Assembly: GCA_900752845.1 (NCBI GenBank)
Contig: CAADWU010000146.1
Span: forward strand, 1-7,989
Length of the DNA: 7,989 nucleotides
Reading direction: 5' to 3'
DNA from: Candidatus Gastranaerophilales bacterium
Lineage (GTDB): Bacteria > Cyanobacteriota > Vampirovibrionia > Gastranaerophilales > Gastranaerophilaceae
The position numbers and the translations under genes are program-made. This document shows, piece by piece, positions 4,594 to 7,989 of this stretch (positions are counted from its first letter, which is position 1; every line of letters begins with the position of its first letter). Under the pieces are notes generated by a model that was not told the DNA's origin, made no database searches, and saw nothing but the letters and a program-made list of their open reading frames with translations.

Positions 4594-6119
4594 TTCTGAT
4601 TTATAAGTCTTTGATTTTCTTTTATCAGGAATTCTTTTCCCGGACTGATTGCTATGAAATCCCAGGGGAGTTTTTTATCAAACGAATAATTCTCGATTGC
4701 AAAGTAATCTGTATTAATATTAAATTTTTTGGCAGCTGATTTAAATGCGCCTAATTTTCCGCCTTGTTTATAAACTTCAAGTATAAAATGATTCAAAGTT
4801 TCATCTCCTCTTGATAAAACTGCCTGCCAATAATCCCACTTAATACTTGATATATGAGCGGTTACACCAAGTTTGTGGAGTTCTTTTTTTAGATAGTTGC
4901 TTTTATTTTCTAAAGATTTTGTATCTTCTCTGCCAAACCATTGAAACGGTGTGTTAGGCTTAGGTACGAAACTTGAAAATCCGAAAGATATATCAAAACC
5001 TTTATTTTCTTTTTTTACTCGCTTAGCCAGATTTATTATTGCATTAATATCTCCATCGGTTTCTGTCGGAAGACCAATCATACCGTAGAATTTAAGTCCT
5101 TTTAAACCGTTATTGCGTGCAATTTTTACGGCACTAAATATTTGTTCTTCGGTAAGATTTTTATTTATAACTTTTCTCAACCTGTCGCTTCCTGCTTCTA
5201 TAGCAAGAGTAGAATTTTTTTGTCCTGCTGCTGTAAGAGTTTTTACAACATCATCAGTAATAGCATCAACACGAAGTGACGATACGCTCATATTTATTTT
5301 TTCGCCTGATTGTATTTTGTCATAAATATATTTGCAAATGTCATGAAAATTAGGGTGAGCACTTATTTGAGCTCCTAACAAAGCAATATTATCTGTATAA
5401 CTCAAACCCAAATCTATTGTTTTAATTAATTCTTCGTAAGGTACTGACCTTAAAGGCAGATTTAAATATGAAGCCAAGCAGAAACCGCATCTGTTTGCGC
5501 AGCCTCTTGACATTTCCATAATAAAAGTGCCTTTGAAAAATGCATCCTCACTTAAAACCGGAGTATAAATGCATTCAGTAAGACGTTTTGTAAGTTTTTT
5601 TACTTTTCCATTATTATATTTAGGAACATAAATACCTTCAATTTCCGACAACAATTTTAAAGCTGTTTGTTTGTCAGGATTATTTTTGCAAATTTTTACT
5701 GCTTCCAGATTAATGTCTTCGCCGTCGCCGATGATAAAAAAGTCAAAAAACTCTTTATAAGGCTCGGGATTCGCACTGACTACAGGACCACCTGCAAATA
5801 CAAGAGGACTATTGTTTCTGTCTTTAGATTTAAGAGGTACTTTATATTTTTCAAGCATAGAAAATATGGTTAAAAAATCCATATCAAACGAGAAAGAAAA
5901 ACCTATAAGATTAACCTCAGAAATGCTGTATTGAGTTGTCTTAGTATCTGAGCATATTCTCTCAATATTTACATCATTAAGCTCATCAATAGATTTAAAC
6001 ATCCATAAATAGCCTAAAGATGACAATGAAAAAGAATAAATTCCCGGAAAAGCCATCCACATAACAAAATCAGCATTTTTAGATGTTTTTCTGTTATAAA
6101 GATACTTCTCTTTATTCAT
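4590..6119 (-). CDS. B12-binding-domain radical SAM protein (TIGR03960-like)
   Basis: A 509-aa radical SAM enzyme. The N-terminal part (about 10-180) resembles the B12-binding-like domain of this family, with SLSSLGY (31-37), LIGFSFSFD (71-79), FAGGPVVSANPEP (108-120) and IIGDGE (129-134); I see no DxHxxG cobalamin motif. The [4Fe-4S]/SAM motif is Cys207-x3-Cys211-x2-Cys214 in SRGCANRCGFC. Later landmarks are SLRVDAI (281-287), IEAGSDRLRKVINK (307-320), MIGLPTE (347-353) and FVPKPNTPFQW (384-394), which is typical of the TIGR03960 group found in cyanobacteria and many anaerobes. The reaction is not known to me. In many genomes the family is fused or adjacent to a TIGR03936 domain, which is absent here. 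The gene overlaps the AI-2E family gene by eight bases and has AAGGA five bases before its ATG, so the two form an operon. No terminator is visible after it. Confidence 0.9.
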   Translation of the reverse strand: MNKEKYLYNRKTSKNADFVMWMAFPGIYSFSLSSLGYLWMFKSIDELNDVNIERICSDTKTTQYSISEVNLIGFSFSFDMDFLTIFSMLEKYKVPLKSKDRNNSPLVFAGGPVVSANPEPYKEFFDFFIIGDGEDINLEAVKICKNNPDKQTALKLLSEIEGIYVPKYNNGKVKKLTKRLTECIYTPVLSEDAFFKGTFIMEMSRGCANRCGFCLASYLNLPLRSVPYEELIKTIDLGLSYTDNIALLGAQISAHPNFHDICKYIYDKIQSGEKINMSVSSLRVDAITDDVVKTLTAAGQKNSTLAIEAGSDRLRKVINKNLTEEQIFSAVKIARNNGLKGLKFYGMIGLPTETDGDINAIINLAKRVKKENKGFDISFGFSSFVPKPNTPFQWFGREDTKSLENKSNYLKKELHKLGVTAHISSIKWDYWQAVLSRGDETLNHFILEVYKQGGKLGAFKSAAKKFNINTDYFAIENYSFDKKLPWDFIAISPGKEFLIKENQRLINQN

Positions 6120-7155
6120 CGCTGTCCTTAGCTTTCAAATTCATTGGTGTTATATACAGTTCATCTATCAGCACGCAGATTGTAGCCGCAATTGCAGGGG
6201 ATAAGATTACCCCCCAGAAGCCTAAAAACTGCTCTGCAAGGAATAAAGCAAGGAATATCATCAAAGGATGCAATTCCATAAGTTTTCCGAAAAGTACAGG
6301 TCTTACGACGTAATTTGATATTTGCTGTACCAGTAAAAATCCCACAATGATAAGTATGATTTTAACCAAGCCCGCAGGATAAGCAACAAGAATTATTATA
6401 CCTAAAGCAATTGTCGGACCTAAAATCGGTATAATATCAAGTATACCTGTAATTAATCCCAGCAATGTTGAATATTCAACGCCCAGTATCACAAGTACTA
6501 TAGCCATCATAATACCGACTGCAGCCATAGATATTATCTGTGCTCTTACATATCCGCCGACTTTGTTGCTGATTGTACTTAAAATTGCATCTGCTTTTTC
6601 TTTTAAATCAGGAGGGAAAAACTGCAAGAATTTTTTCTTTAGATATGATTTATCGACTAAAATATAATAAACAATCATTGTTAAAGCAACAGAAATCATT
6701 ATAAGCTGAAAGAGGCTCACAGTAATATTCCAGGATTGATTAAATACCCCTTGTGCGAAAGATGAAGAACTTCCCAGTATTGTGTCGGGATCAAACATCT
6801 CAGGTAATTTATGCCCGTAAAATTCAGTGTTCAAGAGGAAATTAGTAACATCAGTAATTTTTTCGGGTAATGTAATCATAAATGTTTTGATTTCTTTATA
6901 CGCAACAAAAATAATTGGTATAAACAAAGCAACAATTGCCGATATTGAGCCAAGAAGGACTAAAGAAGACGCTGCCGTTCTGTTTTTCATCTTAATCATC
7001 AATTTTGTAACATAAGGATTTAGAGCACAAGCAATAACGTATGCTCCAAAAAATAACATTAATATACCTGCTATTTTAGGTAAAATTAACAAAAGTAAAA
7101 TTACCAATCCAATAAAAACTATATTTTTCCCTGTAAAAAATCTTTTATCTAGCAT
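6112..7155 (-). CDS. AI-2E family transporter (PerM/UPF0118)
   Basis: A 347-aa integral inner-membrane protein of PF01594. Hydrophobic segments lie at about 11-28, 30-46, 62-84, 145-168, 210-230, 232-258, 262-282 and 297-330, with a polar amphipathic region at 88-140 as usual for the family. Signature stretches are GILDIIPILGP (237-247), QQISNYVVRPVLFGK (277-291) and a GFWGVILSPAIA end (312-323). Members have been linked to autoinducer-2 export and to Na+/H+ antiport, so the substrate cannot be read from sequence. The start at 7155 has AAGGAG five bases upstream. It is the first gene of the operon with the radical SAM gene, whose start lies inside its last codons. Confidence 0.93.
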   Translation of the reverse strand: MLDKRFFTGKNIVFIGLVILLLLILPKIAGILMLFFGAYVIACALNPYVTKLMIKMKNRTAASSLVLLGSISAIVALFIPIIFVAYKEIKTFMITLPEKITDVTNFLLNTEFYGHKLPEMFDPDTILGSSSSFAQGVFNQSWNITVSLFQLIMISVALTMIVYYILVDKSYLKKKFLQFFPPDLKEKADAILSTISNKVGGYVRAQIISMAAVGIMMAIVLVILGVEYSTLLGLITGILDIIPILGPTIALGIIILVAYPAGLVKIILIIVGFLLVQQISNYVVRPVLFGKLMELHPLMIFLALFLAEQFLGFWGVILSPAIAATICVLIDELYITPMNLKAKDSDE

Positions 7156-7201
7156 AATGTCTCCTTCAAATGAATTTTATCAGGAAAAACTAAATTGTGC
7201 A

Positions 7202-7231
7202 ATAATACAGAGATATAGGGAATATTATCAA
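7202..7231 (-). promoter_or_regulatory. Probable promoter for the AI-2E/radical SAM operon
   Basis: On the minus strand there is TTGATA (7231-7226; 5 of 6), an 18-base spacer and TATTAT (7207-7202; 5 of 6). The start would be near 7195, giving a leader of about 40 bases. The -35 is contained in the inverted repeat at 7221-7240. Confidence 0.5.
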
Positions 7232-7240
7232 TATAATATT
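7221..7240. repeat. Inverted repeat over the -35 of the AI-2E promoter
   Basis: AATATTAT (7221-7228) and ATAATATT (7233-7240) are perfect reverse complements separated by CAAT. It may be an operator, but it contains only A and T in the arms, so chance occurrence in this AT-rich spacer is quite possible. Confidence 0.4.
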
Positions 7241-7243
7241 TAC

Positions 7244-7267
7244 ATTGTGTAACGAAATGTTAACAAT
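7244..7267. repeat. Imperfect dyad inside the promoter of the coiled-coil gene
   Basis: ATTGTGTAAC (7244-7253) and GTTAACAAT (7259-7267) are reverse complements apart from one extra G, around GAAAT. The dyad spans the -35 to -10 interval of the plus-strand promoter, the position expected of a repressor operator. It has mixed composition, unlike the other two dyads here. Confidence 0.35.
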
Positions 7268-7272
7268 ATAAT
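7245..7272 (+). promoter_or_regulatory. Promoter for the 176-aa coiled-coil protein
   Basis: A perfect TATAAT (7267-7272) has a weak TTGTGT -35 (7245-7250) at 16 bases. A start near 7279 would give a leader of about 64 bases. A further box, TATACT (7299-7304), lies closer to the gene but has no credible -35. Confidence 0.5.
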
Positions 7273-7292
7273 GTAATTAAGCAATTTAACTT

Positions 7293-7315
7293 TAAATATA
7301 TACTTTATATATTTA
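7293..7315 (+). repeat. Perfect 10-bp inverted repeat in the leader of the coiled-coil gene
   Basis: TAAATATATA (7293-7302) and TATATATTTA (7306-7315) are exact reverse complements around CTT. In the mRNA they could form a 10-bp all-AU hairpin about 15 bases before the Shine-Dalgarno, possibly protecting the 5' end or tuning translation. It could equally be a DNA operator. Confidence 0.5.
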
Positions 7316-7342
7316 CGAGGACAAAACACAAAGGATATAGAC

Positions 7343-7873
7343 ATGGGTTTTCTATCAGGCGCATATGGTAAATTAATGGCCGGAAAGCTCGTCAGAGATC
7401 TACAGTATCAAATGACGAGTGTTCAAAGCCGTTTGCGTCGTGTCACCAGAGAAATCGGTGACATGGAAAAAAACATGCAAGCACAAGAGCGTAATTTAAA
7501 AGCTCAAATGCAAAATCAAATGCAGGCGTCTATATTCGGTGCAATGAGTGAGGCCGGTGTAGGCGGATTTGATCAAACAAATATGCTGGGTGTTGTTGGA
7601 GGTATGTCTTCAGAACAATATTCATTATATGCAATGATTCAACAACAAGTACAACAGCAATACTCTATGGCACAATCTATGTGGCAGAATATGTTCGAAA
7701 TGCAGCGTGAAGCTCAATTACAACCGCTTAAAGATTTAGAAGATTCATTACAAACTGAAAAAGATAATTTGGAATCAAGACTGAAGATAGCACAAGCAGA
7801 ATACGATGCGAAGAAAGAAGAAGAAAAAGCCGGTGTAAAAGGCTTAACTCCGGATTACACAGGTCAAGGTTAA
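7343..7873 (+). CDS. Gln/Met-rich coiled-coil protein, function unknown
   Basis: I do not recognise a characterised family. The 176-aa protein starts at ATG 7343 with AAGGA seven bases upstream. It begins with a small glycine-containing hydrophobic segment (MGFLSGAYGKLMAGK, 1-15), then a coiled coil (about 16-60) with QSRLRRVTREIGDMEKN, a glycine-rich hinge (66-88, GVGGF and GVVGGM), a Gln/Met-rich helix (90-126, IQQQVQQQYSMAQSMWQNM) and a second charged coiled coil (125-163), ending in a flexible tail. There is no cysteine and no cleavable signal or long membrane segment. The layout suggests a self-assembling helical hairpin, as in secreted, filament or scaffold subunits. Five of eight arginines use CGT, whereas most other genes here prefer AGA; with a perfect -10 and a dedicated terminator this points to strong expression. 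It is monocistronic. Confidence 0.85.
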   Translation: MGFLSGAYGKLMAGKLVRDLQYQMTSVQSRLRRVTREIGDMEKNMQAQERNLKAQMQNQMQASIFGAMSEAGVGGFDQTNMLGVVGGMSSEQYSLYAMIQQQVQQQYSMAQSMWQNMFEMQREAQLQPLKDLEDSLQTEKDNLESRLKIAQAEYDAKKEEEKAGVKGLTPDYTGQG

Positions 7874-7881
7874 TAAATAAT

Positions 7882-7910
7882 AAAGGCTCCCCAAAAGGAG
7901 CTTTTATTTT
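7882..7910 (+). terminator. Intrinsic terminator after the coiled-coil gene
   Basis: GCTCC (7886-7890) and GGAGC (7897-7901) form a stem with loop CCAAAA, extended by AAAG/TTTT pairing, followed by TTTTATTTT. On the minus strand the same hairpin is followed by CTTTATTATTT, so it may also stop transcription from the ferredoxin-like gene that converges on it. Confidence 0.85.
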
Positions 7911-7918
7911 GTAATTTT

Positions 7919-7989
7919 TTAAAATTCGCTTAAATCAATAGCATCAGCAGGGCAATTCAATGCGGCATAAATACAGCTTTCTTCACGTC
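7919..7989 (-). CDS. Ferredoxin-like protein, C-terminal fragment
   Basis: The window edge cuts off the N-terminal part. The 22 visible residues read REESCIYAALNCPADAID and then LSEF before TAA (7921-7919). The E-x-C-x6-C-P-x-x-A-I pattern is the typical end of a small bacterial ferredoxin, where the Cys before Pro binds an iron-sulfur cluster. The cluster type cannot be settled without the upstream CxxCxxC region. It converges on the coiled-coil gene, with the hairpin at 7882-7910 between them. Confidence 0.75.
   Translation of the reverse strand, partial: REESCIYAALNCPADAIDLSEF

Noticed and set aside
5113..5873. Plus-strand open frames within the radical SAM gene
   Set aside because: They are mirror frames of an AT-rich coding region with a clear family match on the minus strand.
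6083..6313. Plus-strand frame across the AI-2E/radical SAM junction
   Set aside because: Its translation resembles no protein and it lies entirely antisense to two confidently assigned genes.

Overview
The window is AT-rich (roughly two-thirds A+T), gene-dense bacterial DNA using the standard code, with Shine-Dalgarno starts, sigma70-type promoters and intrinsic terminators. A bacterial rpsL-rpsG pair, a B12-binding-domain radical SAM protein of a type common in cyanobacteria, a LeuD-type protein, an AI-2E/PerM membrane protein and several small unrecognised proteins suggest a Gram-negative lineage. My best guess is a non-photosynthetic cyanobacterial relative (Vampirovibrionia/Gastranaerophilales-like). 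That is an impression from protein resemblance and base composition; no marker here proves it.

Layout. At the left (+) is the 3' part of a hybrid-cluster-protein (Hcp) homologue cut by the window edge. Facing it (-) is a 139-aa unrecognised protein, then rpsG and rpsL, read right to left, overlapping by one base, with an intrinsic terminator behind rpsG and a consensus-like promoter plus a foldable leader ahead of rpsL. Divergent from rpsL is a 217-aa membrane-anchored protein, tail to tail with leuD (-). leuD is divergent from a 207-aa histidine-phosphatase homologue (+), which overlaps by four bases the end of a two-gene (-) operon: AI-2E family permease, then radical SAM protein. A 187-base AT-rich intergenic region with several dyads separates that operon from a 176-aa Gln/Met-rich coiled-coil protein (+) with its own terminator. 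At the right edge is the C-terminus of a ferredoxin-like protein (-).

Most striking are two homologues of well-known enzymes whose active-site residues appear to be missing. The Hcp homologue has none of the seven expected hybrid-cluster ligands, and the histidine-phosphatase homologue has Cys-Asn-Gly in place of Arg-His-Gly. Both reading frames are intact and retain the conserved non-catalytic regions, so they look like maintained pseudoenzymes rather than decaying genes. Also notable are a structured rpsL leader in an abbreviated str operon, a divergent promoter pair occupying the same DNA, and the abundantly expressed-looking coiled-coil protein. I see no mobile element, CRISPR array, tRNA or rRNA. 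No stretch over about 300 bases lacks a gene.
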